Shown here: positions 1 through 8,222 of the stretch, piece after piece
Numbering within the stretch: position 1 is the first letter of the stretch
Layout: each line of letters opens with the position of its first letter
Assembly: GCA_900543325.1 (NCBI GenBank)
Contig: UQQU01000012.1
Span: 1-51,759, forward strand
Source of the DNA: an uncultured Clostridium sp.
GTDB taxonomy: Bacteria; Bacillota; Clostridia; Clostridiales; Clostridiaceae
DNA: 51,759 bases
Direction: 5' to 3'
Position numbers and translations under genes: made by a program
Notes under the pieces: generated by a model
What the model was told of the DNA's origin: nothing
Databases searched by the model: none
The model's input: the letters and a program-made list of their open reading frames with translations, nothing else

Positions 1-496
1 TTCCTTCTGGAGCTCCTGCTTTAACTGCAGCTTCTAAAACTATTTTAGCAGCTTCGATTGTTGCATTCTTAGCTCTTGGATGTGGAGAGATTATGATAGC
101 ATTTCTAGTCTTTAAAGCTATTAAACACTTGAATATTGCTGTTGATGTTGGGTTTGTTGTTGGAACGATAGCTGATATAACACCGATTGGTTCTGCTACC
201 TTAGTGATTCCACTTGTTTTATCTTCTTCTAAAACTCCACAAGTTTTCATATTCTTATATTGGTTATATATATATTCAGCAGCAAAGTTGTTCTTTACAA
301 CTTTATCTTCAACTATACCCATTCCAGTTTCTTCTACAGCTAATTTAGCTAACTTAATTCTGTTGTGGTTAGCTGCTAAAGCCGCTTGTCTGAAGATTTC
401 ATCTACTTGTTCTTGAGTGTAAGTAGCGAATTTCTTTTGAGCTTCTCTTAATTGTTTAATTCTTGCTGTTAATTCTTGAGCGTTTGTAACTTTCAT
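1..496 (-). CDS. adhE: Bifunctional aldehyde-alcohol dehydrogenase AdhE, N-terminal part (runs off left edge)
   Basis: The 165 visible codons start MKVTNAQELTARI and continue with the acetyl-CoA-reducing aldehyde dehydrogenase half typical of AdhE (PIGVISAIVPTTNPTSTAI is the conserved cofactor-binding stretch near residue 115). The full family protein is about 870 residues and converts acetyl-CoA to acetaldehyde and then ethanol, reoxidising NADH in fermentation. The catalytic Cys and the iron-dependent alcohol dehydrogenase half lie outside the window, so a truncated or aldehyde-only enzyme cannot be excluded. The ATG has an AGGAGGA ribosome site 6 bases upstream. A sigma-70 promoter and a Rex-like operator lie upstream. 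Confidence 0.93.
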   Translation of the reverse strand, partial: MKVTNAQELTARIKQLREAQKKFATYTQEQVDEIFRQAALAANHNRIKLAKLAVEETGMGIVEDKVVKNNFAAEYIYNQYKNMKTCGVLEEDKTSGITKVAEPIGVISAIVPTTNPTSTAIFKCLIALKTRNAIIISPHPRAKNATIEAAKIVLEAAVKAGAPEG

Positions 497-583
497 TTAT
501 TACATCCTCCTAAATAATCAATATTTATAATAATTTTCATTGATATCTTAATTTCCAGGAACTTTGTTAAGTTTTTATTTTGA

Positions 584-601
584 TTGTTAATTCTTTAACT
601 T
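584..601. promoter_or_regulatory. Rex-type operator downstream of the adhE promoter
   Basis: TTGTTAA-TTCT-TTAACTT matches 16 of 18 positions of the clostridial Rex consensus TTGTTAANNNNTTAACAA. It would lie at about +7 to +24 of the adhE transcript, a position expected for redox-dependent repression. A second, weaker half-site TTGTTAA occurs at 564-570, 20 bp away. The assignment rests on the consensus and on adhE being a known Rex target. Confidence 0.7.
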
Positions 602-613
602 GTCCACACCCTT

Positions 614-642
614 ATTGTACTCGTTTGTTTATTTTTTGTCAA
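614..642 (-). promoter_or_regulatory. adhE promoter (TTGACA-17-TACAAT)
   Basis: On the minus strand a perfect -35 TTGACA (637-642) and a -10 TACAAT (614-619) are separated by exactly 17 bases. The predicted start site is near 607, giving a leader of about 110 bases before adhE. A perfect 8-bp inverted repeat (AAACTTTT..AAAAGTTT, 641-659) overlaps the -35 edge; it may be only an A/T-rich upstream element. Confidence 0.85.
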
Positions 643-907
643 ACTTTTTTTAAAAGTTTTTTTATTTTATTTTTAACCCCTATTTCCATCAACTTCTAAA
701 TCCCTGTCTTTTCAATTATGATAACATTTTCAGCATTTTTTATATTTTTTTGACATTTTTCAAATTTCCAGTATTTATTTTTTCTGTTTATATTTTAATT
801 CGACTAATTTGTGCTTTTATTAACCCACCCCCTCTTTTGTTATATTAATAACAAACTTTCCTCCTTTTCTATTTTATATTTTCTTATTAACTATTTTTCT
901 ATACAAC
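643..907. other. T-rich intergenic stretch without a recognisable gene
   Basis: Between the adhE promoter and the ABC-transporter terminator I see only long T and A runs, no reading frame with a ribosome site and no structured RNA that I can name. Confidence 0.6.
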
Positions 908-974
908 AAAAAAAAGATTGAAACTTAAATGTGCCTATAAATTTGGCATAATTTAAAACTTCAATCTTTTTTTT
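908..974 (-). terminator. Terminator of the ABC importer operon
   Basis: A long hairpin has an outer stem of 15 pairs (A8-GATTGAA with TTCAATC-T8) and an inner TGCC/GGCA stem. T runs lie on both strands, so it can stop minus-strand readthrough from the ATPase gene and also any opposing transcript. Confidence 0.85.
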
Positions 975-984
975 ACTAATTATA

Positions 985-1788
985 CTATGCTAATGATGTT
1001 AATAAACTTCTATCACTTACTTCATCAATAACATTAGCCTTACTAAACATCTCCATTAACTTTTCTGTTGTCAATTCTCGCTTATCTTTTCCTTTAATGT
1101 CAAAAAGAACTTTTCCTTCATGCATCATAAGCAATCTATTACCACATTCCAATGCGTGTTTCATATTATGAGTTACCATTAATGTAGTAATATTATTTTC
1201 TTTTATAACTTCTTGCGTAATCTCCATTATCTTAGCTGATGTCTTAGGATCTAATGCAGCTGTATGCTCATCCAGTAATAAAAGTTTTGGATCTGACATT
1301 ACTGCCATCATAAGAGTTAAAGCTTGACGTTGTCCTCCTGATAATAGTGTTACTTTATTATAAAGTTTATTTTCAAGACCTAAATCAAGTTTAAGAAGCA
1401 AATCCTTATAATATGAAATTCGCTTTTTATTAATTCCAAAAGAAAGACCATAAGTTTTTCCCTTATTATCTGCTAAAGCCAAATTTTCTAAAATAGTCAT
1501 ATTCGGAGATACACCTACTGATGGATTTTGATAAACTCGTCCAATTTCTTTAGCTCTAATATACTCCTCTTTGAATGATACATCTCTTCCATCCAATAAT
1601 ATCATTCCAGAATCTATAGCTATATTACCACTAATTAGATTTAATAAAGTTGATTTACCTGCACCATTTGATCCTATTATAGTTATAAACTCTCCTTTTT
1701 TTACTTCTATACTAAAGTTATCAAAAACCTTATTCTCATTTATGGTGTTAGGATTAAATACTTTGCATAGTCCTTGAATCTTCAGCAT
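985..1788 (-). CDS. ABC importer ATP-binding protein (COG1101/TrpXYZ-type)
   Basis: A 267-residue nucleotide-binding subunit: Walker A GSNGAGKST (39-47), Q-loop near 87, signature LSGGQRQ (149-155), Walker B LLLLDE (169-174) and H-loop THN near 207. It powers import by the permease encoded immediately upstream. The start is placed at MLKIQ, where family homology begins; a longer frame to 1818 exists but lacks a ribosome site. The gene overlaps the permease by 35 bases, so the products are probably translationally coupled. Related streptococcal systems carry tryptophan or tyrosine; the ligand here cannot be read from sequence. Confidence 0.9.
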   Translation of the reverse strand: MLKIQGLCKVFNPNTINENKVFDNFSIEVKKGEFITIIGSNGAGKSTLLNLISGNIAIDSGMILLDGRDVSFKEEYIRAKEIGRVYQNPSVGVSPNMTILENLALADNKGKTYGLSFGINKKRISYYKDLLLKLDLGLENKLYNKVTLLSGGQRQALTLMMAVMSDPKLLLLDEHTAALDPKTSAKIMEITQEVIKENNITTLMVTHNMKHALECGNRLLMMHEGKVLFDIKGKDKRELTTEKLMEMFSKANVIDEVSDRSLLTSLA

Positions 1789-2671
1789 TTCCTTCACCAC
1801 CCTCACCATTATTGTCATTTACTTTTTTTCTTTTATTCTTTTTAAACAAATTACCATTTGATGCTAATGCTATAGCAACCAATATAGCTGTTAATATCTT
1901 TAAATCATTTGGATTTAATTTCATCCATAATGCTATTGCTACAACTAATTTATATATTATTGCACCAAATACAGATAAAGTTGTAACCTTTATCATAGAT
2001 AATTTGCCAAATATAGATGTTCCTATTATTACCGCTGCTAATCCCATTACAACAATACCTGTTCCCATTGTAATATCTGAAAATCCTTGATTTTGTGCTG
2101 TTAATGCACCAGATAATGCTACTAATGCATTACTTATGGATAATCCTAAAACCTTAACTATATTCTTATTTACTCCTAATGATGATACAACCTGCTCATT
2201 ATCACCAACTGCAACTAATAAAAATCCAGTTTTTGTTTTTAAAAATAAATCTAATACTACCTTCACTAAAATTACTATAGCTAAAATAATAAATATTGAA
2301 TTAATAGCAGGATTTTTAAAAATATGATTAGTATTAAATAATGGTATATTTGATTTTCCCATTATTCTCAAATTTATTGAGTATAATCCCATCATAACTA
2401 ATATACCTGACATTAAATTACTTATTTTTAGTTTTACATGTAAAAATCCAGTTATAGCACCAGCACATGCACCACCTAAAGTAGCTACTAATATAGTAAC
2501 CCATGGATTTATTCCACGAACTAACATAGCCGCTGAAATTGACGCTCCTAATGGAAATGTTCCATCAACAGACAGATCAGGAAAGTCTAATATCTTATAT
2601 GTTATATAAACTCCCATTGCTACTAATGCAAATAGTAACCCCTGTTCTAAAGCATTAAGTATTACTTCCAC
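1754..2671 (-). CDS. ABC importer permease (COG4120-type)
   Basis: A 305-residue polytopic membrane protein of the BPD_transp_2 class with about eight hydrophobic segments and the family-typical DFPDLSVDGTFPLGA near residues 29-43. It forms the channel for the neighbouring lipoprotein and ATPase. It starts with GTG: the lipoprotein stop and this start share a base (TAGTG), and the ribosome site GGAGGGG lies inside the last codons of the lipoprotein gene. The C-terminus is hydrophilic and Lys/Glu/Asn-rich after residue 280. Confidence 0.9.
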   Translation of the reverse strand: MEVILNALEQGLLFALVAMGVYITYKILDFPDLSVDGTFPLGASISAAMLVRGINPWVTILVATLGGACAGAITGFLHVKLKISNLMSGILVMMGLYSINLRIMGKSNIPLFNTNHIFKNPAINSIFIILAIVILVKVVLDLFLKTKTGFLLVAVGDNEQVVSSLGVNKNIVKVLGLSISNALVALSGALTAQNQGFSDITMGTGIVVMGLAAVIIGTSIFGKLSMIKVTTLSVFGAIIYKLVVAIALWMKLNPNDLKILTAILVAIALASNGNLFKKNKRKKVNDNNGEGGEGNAEDSRTMQSI

Positions 2672-3711
2672 TATTGAACCCCTCCAGTTACTTTATTAGC
2701 TTTTGTATCAATATCTTCTGGAATTGTTATATTTAACTTTTCTGCTACATCTGTATTAATAGTAATAGACATATCACTTAAAGTACTTATTTCAATATCA
2801 CTTGGTTTTGTTCCATTTAAAATTTCTGCTGCTTTATATCCTGCTTCTTTTCCTAACTTAAAATAGTCTATCCCAATAGAACAAAGTCCACCTTTAGATA
2901 CTCCAGCTTCTTCACCACACAATATAGGAATATTCTTATTAACACAAATATTTCCCACTAAATCATATGCTGAAGCTACTGTATTATCTGTAGGTGCATA
3001 TAAAGCATCTATTGAACCTATTGCTGCATTTAAATTTTGATTTATTTCATTAACAGTTGTAACAGATATCTCCTTAATATCTATTGCATTTTTCTCTGCT
3101 TCTTTCTTAAGTTCTTGAACTTGAGCTAATGAATTAGCTTCTGATGAATTATATATTACTCCTAATGTTTTTATATCTGGAACTAATGTTGTTAATAAAC
3201 TTAATTGCTTTTCCATAGAAACCATATCTGAAGTTCCTGTAACATTTGTACCTGAACTTTCCCAACTTTCGGCTACTCCTGCACCAATAGGATCTGTAAC
3301 TGCAGTAAAAACTATAGGAATATCTTTTGTAGCATTATAAGATGCTTGAAGACTTGATGTAGCTATAGCAAATATCATATCCACCTTAGATGTAACAAAT
3401 TGATCTGAAATAGTTTTAGCAATTGCTATATCTCCTTGTGCATTTTGATAATCAATCTTTAGATTCTTTCCTTCCTCAAAGCCTTTTTCCTTCAATCCTT
3501 CTATAAATCCCTCTCTTGAAGCATCTAACGCATCATGTTGAACTAATTGATTTATTCCAATTGTATACATCTCTTTAACTTCATTTGAATTCTTACTTAC
3601 ATCCCTTGTTTTTTCATTTTCATTTGATGAACTTGTTTTAGCACAAGAAACTAATCCTGCAACAATTAAAATTCCGCTTAAAATTAGTGTTAGTTTTTTC
3701 TTTCCTACCAT
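2671..3711 (-). CDS. ABC importer substrate-binding lipoprotein (COG2984, TrpX-like)
   Basis: A 346-residue protein with a lipoprotein signal peptide: positive MVGKKK, a hydrophobic core and lipobox LVSC with Cys23 as the lipidated residue. A low-complexity Ser/Asn/Glu linker follows, then a two-lobed periplasmic-binding fold of the ABC_sub_bind family (GINQLVQHDALDASREGF near 53-70). It captures the ligand at the outer membrane face and delivers it to the permease. First gene of a three-gene operon; AGGAGG lies 6 bases before the ATG. By homology the ligand may be an aromatic amino acid, but no T-box or other leader that would support this was seen upstream. Confidence 0.9.
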   Translation of the reverse strand: MVGKKKLTLILSGILIVAGLVSCAKTSSSNENEKTRDVSKNSNEVKEMYTIGINQLVQHDALDASREGFIEGLKEKGFEEGKNLKIDYQNAQGDIAIAKTISDQFVTSKVDMIFAIATSSLQASYNATKDIPIVFTAVTDPIGAGVAESWESSGTNVTGTSDMVSMEKQLSLLTTLVPDIKTLGVIYNSSEANSLAQVQELKKEAEKNAIDIKEISVTTVNEINQNLNAAIGSIDALYAPTDNTVASAYDLVGNICVNKNIPILCGEEAGVSKGGLCSIGIDYFKLGKEAGYKAAEILNGTKPSDIEISTLSDMSITINTDVAEKLNITIPEDIDTKANKVTGGVQ

Positions 3712-3933
3712 ATTTCCATCCTCCTAAACTTAAAATAACTCAAACTTTCCTCTACTATTCTACATTTCATAATAGTAAAAAAATTTAACATTTTTTCTTT
3801 TATTCAATCATAATATTATTTATTTATGTTTTTGTTACTAAAAATTGAGTTATTTTATTAAATTATTATTTTTTATGTTATCACATTTTGAATATATTGT
3901 AAATATTTTAATTTTATTCCATTTTGTTTTTAT

Positions 3934-3974
3934 AAAAAAATAGATTAGTATAAAACTATATCTATACTAACCTA
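3934..3974 (-). terminator. Terminator of the hutP-like gene
   Basis: On the minus strand TAGgTTAGTATA pairs with TATACTAAtCTA and is followed by seven T residues. It lies 6 bases after the stop codon of the HutP-family gene. Confidence 0.8.
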
Positions 3975-3979
3975 CTATA

Positions 3980-4402
3980 TTATTCTGGTACAGCTCTATG
4001 TCCAATTCCAATTACAACCTCATCTAAATGTAAAAGACCTACACTTAAAAATATACAAACACTCACGTGCTGCCCTTTTCTAGCTATTCCAACTTTTCCT
4101 CCAACATTTTGTCCACTAGCTCTTTCTCTAATTTGCATTAATGCATCTCGAGTTGCTCCAATAACTCCACCCTCATGTAAATGTTCATCTCTTATGACAT
4201 TACTTCTTTTGGCAGCTACTAGAGCACGTTCTAATATCTTAGATGTAGATTCATTAATATTACCACCTATATTAACTGCTGTAACTAATATTCCTAACTT
4301 TTTATATAAATCCTTTAACTGTTCTTCTTCTTCTCTTGTGGATATTGCCATTTGTGTAGCAATTTTAGCAACCTCCATACTTGAACTATAAGTCATTCTC
4401 AT
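3980..4402 (-). CDS. hutP: HutP-family RNA-binding regulator
   Basis: A 140-residue protein (from MRMTYSSSMEVAKIA) that I recognise as the clostridial HutP family, with a conserved C-terminal GKVGIARKGQHVSVCIF followed by GIGHRAVPE. In Bacillus HutP is a histidine- and Mg-dependent antiterminator of the hut operon; no histidine-utilisation gene is next to it here, so its target is unknown. The start is set at 4402 because AAAGGA lies 5 bases upstream; an ATG at 4417 has its purine-rich site too close. It is a single-gene unit closed by its own terminator. Recognition is from memory of the family. Confidence 0.8.
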   Translation of the reverse strand: MRMTYSSSMEVAKIATQMAISTREEEEQLKDLYKKLGILVTAVNIGGNINESTSKILERALVAAKRSNVIRDEHLHEGGVIGATRDALMQIRERASGQNVGGKVGIARKGQHVSVCIFLSVGLLHLDEVVIGIGHRAVPE

Positions 4403-4476
4403 ACTATTCCTTTCCATACCCCTTTAATTTAAATATTTAAATATTTTGGCAAAATAAAGTCTTTAGATAAATTAAA

Positions 4477-4935
4477 CTAACCAAGAAGATTATATTTTTC
4501 TTCAAAAAAGTTAGTCATTCTCTTTAATGATGCTATAAGTACAGTCTCCTCTGTCTCCGGAAGCTCTTGAATAATACTTTTTATCATATCATCATGGAAC
4601 TGTGCATGGCTATCAAATGCCTTTTCACCTTTGTTTGTTAATTTTATTAAAACTACTCTTCTATCTTCTTCTATTCTTCTTCTCTCAACATACTCTTTTT
4701 TTATTAATCTATTTATAGCAGTAGTTAATGTTCCTACCGTAATCTCTAAATCTTTTGCTACCTCTGTCATAGTCATCTCTCTATCCTTACCAATAGCTTC
4801 TATAATATGATTTTCTGTAACAGATAAATCACTAAATTCACCTTGCTTTATAGCTGCTGCTTCAATCTTTAAAATATCATTAAATAATTTAACTAGTAGC
4901 ATATTTAAAACGTCCTCAGACTCTTTACGTATCAT
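4477..4935 (-). CDS. MarR-family transcriptional regulator (FabT-like)
   Basis: A 152-residue winged-helix regulator: N-terminal dimerisation helices, recognition region MTMTEVAKDLEITVGTLTTA, then the wing ERRRIEEDRRVVLIKLT with the DRR motif typical of MarR. It most resembles the FabT-type proteins that control fatty-acid synthesis in Firmicutes, but no fab gene is in the window. The ATG at 4935 has GGGAGAG 8 bases upstream; the longer frame to 4992 adds an unlikely hydrophobic N-terminus. A perfect palindrome lies about 70 bases upstream. Confidence 0.85.
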   Translation of the reverse strand: MIRKESEDVLNMLLVKLFNDILKIEAAAIKQGEFSDLSVTENHIIEAIGKDREMTMTEVAKDLEITVGTLTTAINRLIKKEYVERRRIEEDRRVVLIKLTNKGEKAFDSHAQFHDDMIKSIIQELPETEETVLIASLKRMTNFFEEKYNLLG

Positions 4936-5004
4936 TTGTTTCACTCTCCCAAAAAAATAAAAATATATTATTATTATAAAATAGATTAACACCTTTTATC
5001 CAGT

Positions 5005-5019
5005 ATAATTTGAAATTAT
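5005..5019. promoter_or_regulatory. Palindrome ATAATTTGAAATTAT, candidate MarR operator
   Basis: A perfect 7+1+7 palindrome upstream of the MarR-family gene. On the minus strand it overlaps a -10-like TATACT (5002-5007). MarR proteins commonly bind 15-20 bp palindromes in their own promoters, so autoregulation is a reasonable inference. Confidence 0.45.
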
Positions 5020-5063
5020 TTATCATTTGTAACTTACTAATATTGTTTATTACAAATAAATAA

Positions 5064-5092
5064 GAGGAGATATAAAATACTCTCCTCCTATT
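5064..5092 (-). terminator. Probable terminator of the small membrane protein gene
   Basis: GAGGAGA and TCTCCTC form a 7-bp stem right after the stop codon of the following minus-strand gene. The downstream T tract is interrupted (TTATTTATTT), so efficiency is uncertain. Confidence 0.5.
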
Positions 5093-5100
5093 TTATAAAA

Positions 5101-5517
5101 CTATATTACTATCAAACTTATAGCAATTACCATGATTATAAATGATATTATTCCAAAAGAAATTGACTTTTTAAGTAATTCATATTTTGAATATCTAGTT
5201 ATGTTTTTTATATTTCCTTCTGGGTAAATAAGTTCTACTTCATCTCCTTCATTCAAATCTAACATTTCATCATAGTCGTGATAATCAATTCTTAATTTTT
5301 CATCTCCTAAATCAATTTCTAAAACAGGATTTATATCTACATTATATATTTTATTTCTTTCACTTCCATAAGTTATATAACTGAAAGACTGTAACTCTAT
5401 AACCTTTGCCTTTTTCTTTACACCTTTATTAATTAAATTCATTTGTTTTACAAATAATTTTACAGAAATTATCATGAGTATAGAAGCACCTAGTAACATT
5501 ATTATTGCACTAAACAT
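5101..5517 (-). CDS. Small two-span membrane protein, DUF3592-like
   Basis: A 138-residue protein with one hydrophobic helix at each end (about 4-24 and 117-138). Between them lies a soluble beta-rich segment (VIELQSFSY.. VLEIDLGDEKLRIDYHDY.. GDEVELIYPEGN) like the DUF3592 arrangement. Function unknown. A GAGGTGA site lies 7 bases before the ATG. It has its own weak terminator and appears monocistronic. Confidence 0.75.
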   Translation of the reverse strand: MFSAIIMLLGASILMIISVKLFVKQMNLINKGVKKKAKVIELQSFSYITYGSERNKIYNVDINPVLEIDLGDEKLRIDYHDYDEMLDLNEGDEVELIYPEGNIKNITRYSKYELLKKSISFGIISFIIMVIAISLIVI

Positions 5518-5772
5518 TTCGATTCACCTCACAAATATATTTTTAATATCATTTTCTTGTGTCTAATATATTTTATGACGTCAAAATCACGATGTTTACC
5601 TTTACAAAATATTTAATTATTCTATACTTTTACTAATTATTAGTTGTAATAGTTTCACTTCTAGTTAGTTTAAATTGCGTTTTTTTAACTTAGGTTACCA
5701 TTTAATTAACAAATAATTATTTTTTTAAATTAACTTTAATTTTTTTAGATTATTAGCAATTTATTATTCATG

Positions 5773-5804
5773 AAAAAAGGAATGTAATTAAACATTCCTT
5801 TTTT
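5773..5804. terminator. Bidirectional terminator after the SEC-C gene
   Basis: AAAAAAGGAATGT pairs with ACATTCCTTTTTT around a short AT loop, with A/T runs on both sides. It follows the stop codon of the minus-strand SEC-C protein gene. Confidence 0.85.
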
Positions 5805-5816
5805 ATTATAATTGAT

Positions 5817-6941
5817 TTATCCACAACACTTTTTATATTTTTTACCACTACCACATATGCATGGATCATTTCTACCTATTTTAACTTCATTAACAACCCT
5901 AGCATTTGCTTTTTCTATTTCATCTTCAGTATATCCTTTTAAAGACCACTTTCTAATACTTTTTGCAAAAAGTTCTAATTCATATACAAAGATTTTTCTT
6001 TCTTCTTCTGACTGTATCTCATATGCTTGTAAAAATATATCTATAGCTTCTGACTTCTCTACTTCATTTTTTATAGCAACTATAAAGCCATCCATTTCTT
6101 CTTTTAATATATTTTTATCAATAACAAACAACTCACCAAGTACCTTCTCTAATTTAGCTCCTTGTTTATTATCTTCAACGAAATCAACTTTACCTGCTTT
6201 CACTAGTGATTTCTTATCAAATTTATAGTAATCATTTTTACATTCTTCTTGAAGCTTTAATATTTTTTCTGTATCTTCTACATCTATATTATAAAGCATA
6301 TCTCCATCAATAACATAATCATATCCAAGCTCTTCTCCATTTGCTATTAATGTATTTATATATGCTTCATCAAGGCTTGTTCCAAATATATTTTTTATAT
6401 TAGATTTAATAAAATCAATTTTACAAATACCATAATAATAAACCATTCCTGAAATAGCTTTTATTATTTCTTCATTTAATCTTGCTTTACTCTTTAAATC
6501 TTTATTTAACTGTGCACTAATTATGCTCTTTAATTCCTCTGGCATAACTACAAATGCTTCATCATTTTTTACTCCAGAAAAGGCTAAACCTCTATTTCTT
6601 AAATAATTAATATAAATCATTTCATTACATTCATATTTTTTTAGTCCGTTCACCTTAAGTAATTCTTCTATATATCTTAAAGAACTTTCTTCCATTAACT
6701 CTAAAGCAACTTTAGCGTTCTCTAATACTACAGTAACCATCTTTTCAACAGCATCTGCTTTCTTTAATGTTGTAATCCCTCTAACTGAATATTTCTTAGC
6801 TATTTTAACTAATTCATCTTTAGTCATTTTTTCTAAGAAAACTTTTAAAGTACAATCTTCATCTATATTTTTCCACATTTTTTCAACACTTTTATTATCA
6901 GCCTTCATTATTTCTTCTTGAAGTTTATTTTTATCTTCCAT
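5817..6941 (-). CDS. SEC-C motif protein with Rho_N-like segment, function unknown
   Basis: A 374-residue soluble protein. The N-terminal part contains a Rho-N/SAP-like helical segment (MTKDELVKIAKKYSV.. about 39-53). The middle is a helical, acidic domain I do not recognise. The last 20 residues are a complete zinc-binding SEC-C motif, NDPCICGSGKKYKKCC. SEC-C tails occur on SecA and on many uncharacterised proteins and mediate ribosome or SecB contacts in the known cases. It is transcribed alone with GGGGTGA 12 bases before the ATG. Confidence 0.75.
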   Translation of the reverse strand: MEDKNKLQEEIMKADNKSVEKMWKNIDEDCTLKVFLEKMTKDELVKIAKKYSVRGITTLKKADAVEKMVTVVLENAKVALELMEESSLRYIEELLKVNGLKKYECNEMIYINYLRNRGLAFSGVKNDEAFVVMPEELKSIISAQLNKDLKSKARLNEEIIKAISGMVYYYGICKIDFIKSNIKNIFGTSLDEAYINTLIANGEELGYDYVIDGDMLYNIDVEDTEKILKLQEECKNDYYKFDKKSLVKAGKVDFVEDNKQGAKLEKVLGELFVIDKNILKEEMDGFIVAIKNEVEKSEAIDIFLQAYEIQSEEERKIFVYELELFAKSIRKWSLKGYTEDEIEKANARVVNEVKIGRNDPCICGSGKKYKKCCG

Positions 6942-7192
6942 TTAATTTATGTCACCCCGTATTATATTCTACAAAAAAAATCACTTCTTTTATTATATAT
7001 ATTTTTTCGTTATAGTCAAAATTATTTTTTACCAAAAAATTAAATATTCATATGTTAATTTTTTATCATATATTTATACTGTTATTACCTTTTATTTACT
7101 TGTTTATATTTTAAAAAATATGATAAAATAACTCAATAACAATTTTGATTTTCAAAGTATTTGATTTTTTAAATACATAAAGGAGACTAATA

Positions 7193-8143
7193 ATGAGAAA
7201 AAAGAAACTTTTAGGAATATCCTTAGGGATTATTACAATTATTATAGTAATTTCTCTAGGGTTTGTAGGAAATTACTTTTATAACTTAGCTTTAAATCCA
7301 GATACACCAAAAGATATTGTATTTGGAACACCAGAAGAAGCTGAGGCAACAAGTGGACAAGTATTAGATGAAGATAAAGAATGGTTATTATCTAAATCAA
7401 ATCATAGTGATGAGTATATTACTTCTTCGGATAATTTAAAGCTTCATAGCTATGTAGTGAAAAATGAAAATCCATCAAACAAATGGGTTGTAACTGTTCA
7501 TGGCTATACAAGTGAAGGCTTAAATATGAGTAGTTATGCTAAGAAATATTATGATATGGGTTATAATGTACTTATTCCTGACTTAAGATCTCATGGATTA
7601 AGTGAAGGAAATTATATAGGAATGGGATGGGATGATAGATTAGATATTATCTCATGGATAAATTATATATTAAATGAAAATCCTAATGCTGAAATAGTAC
7701 TTCATGGAGTTTCTATGGGGGCTACCACAGTATTAATGACTTCTGGTGAAGCAATACCTTCTAATGTAAAAGCAATAGTGGCAGATTGTGGCTATACATC
7801 AGTTTGGGATGAATTTGCTTATCAGTTAGATGATTTATTTTCATTACCTGAATTCCCAATACTTAATGTTTCATCTATTGTTGCAAAAATAAGAGCCGGT
7901 TATTTCTTAGGGGAAGCTTCATCTATAGATCAAGTAAAAAAATCTAAAACTCCAATTTTATATATCCATGGAGATCAAGATGATTTTGTTCCTTACTATA
8001 TGATGGAAGAACTTTATAATGCAACAAGCTCTGAAAAAGAAATGTTAACAATAAAAGATGCAGAACATGCTAAAGCTTCTGAAGTAGATCCTGAAACTTA
8101 TTGGACAACTGTAAATAACTTTATAAATAAATATATAAATTAA
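7193..8143 (+). CDS. Membrane-anchored alpha/beta hydrolase
   Basis: A 316-residue serine hydrolase. A Lys-rich start and a single hydrophobic segment (about 6-29) without a cleavage site suggest an N-terminal anchor with the enzyme outside. The fold shows the oxyanion strand VTVHGYTSEG, nucleophile elbow GVSMGA with Ser174, acid Asp264 in HGDQDDFVP and His292 in DAEHAK, so the triad is complete. It belongs to the family often labelled YqkD/BEM46-like; the substrate is unknown. AAGGAGA lies 6 bases before the ATG, and a strong hairpin follows the stop. Confidence 0.88.
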   Translation: MRKKKLLGISLGIITIIIVISLGFVGNYFYNLALNPDTPKDIVFGTPEEAEATSGQVLDEDKEWLLSKSNHSDEYITSSDNLKLHSYVVKNENPSNKWVVTVHGYTSEGLNMSSYAKKYYDMGYNVLIPDLRSHGLSEGNYIGMGWDDRLDIISWINYILNENPNAEIVLHGVSMGATTVLMTSGEAIPSNVKAIVADCGYTSVWDEFAYQLDDLFSLPEFPILNVSSIVAKIRAGYFLGEASSIDQVKKSKTPILYIHGDQDDFVPYYMMEELYNATSSEKEMLTIKDAEHAKASEVDPETYWTTVNNFINKYIN

Positions 8144-8162
8144 TATTATTTTTATAACTTTA

Positions 8163-8205
8163 AAATGAGGATTCAAAATTTGAATTTTTGAATCCTCATT
8201 TATTT
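8163..8205. terminator. Bidirectional terminator between hydrolase and dus
   Basis: A perfect 16-bp stem (AAATGAGGATTCAAAA with its complement, 7-base loop) sits between two convergent genes. It ends in TTTATTTAT on the plus strand and AAAA/TTTT flanks on the minus strand. Confidence 0.85.
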
Positions 8206-8222
8206 ATATCTAGTATTATTTA

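Noticed and set aside
93..416. 107-codon plus-strand frame inside adhE
   Set aside because: Antisense shadow of the AdhE coding region, with no ribosome site and no homology.
3712..3979. T-box or other leader upstream of the ABC importer
   Set aside because: No TGGNACCGCG-like sequence or terminator/antiterminator pair was found; only AT-rich DNA and the HutP terminator are present.
4936..4992. Extended N-terminus of the MarR regulator
   Set aside because: The extra 19 residues are hydrophobic and unlike MarR proteins; the internal ATG has a proper ribosome site.
6949..7131. 60-codon plus-strand frame before the alpha/beta hydrolase
   Set aside because: Composed of AT-rich Phe/Tyr/Ile codons with no ribosome site; it looks like non-coding leader DNA.
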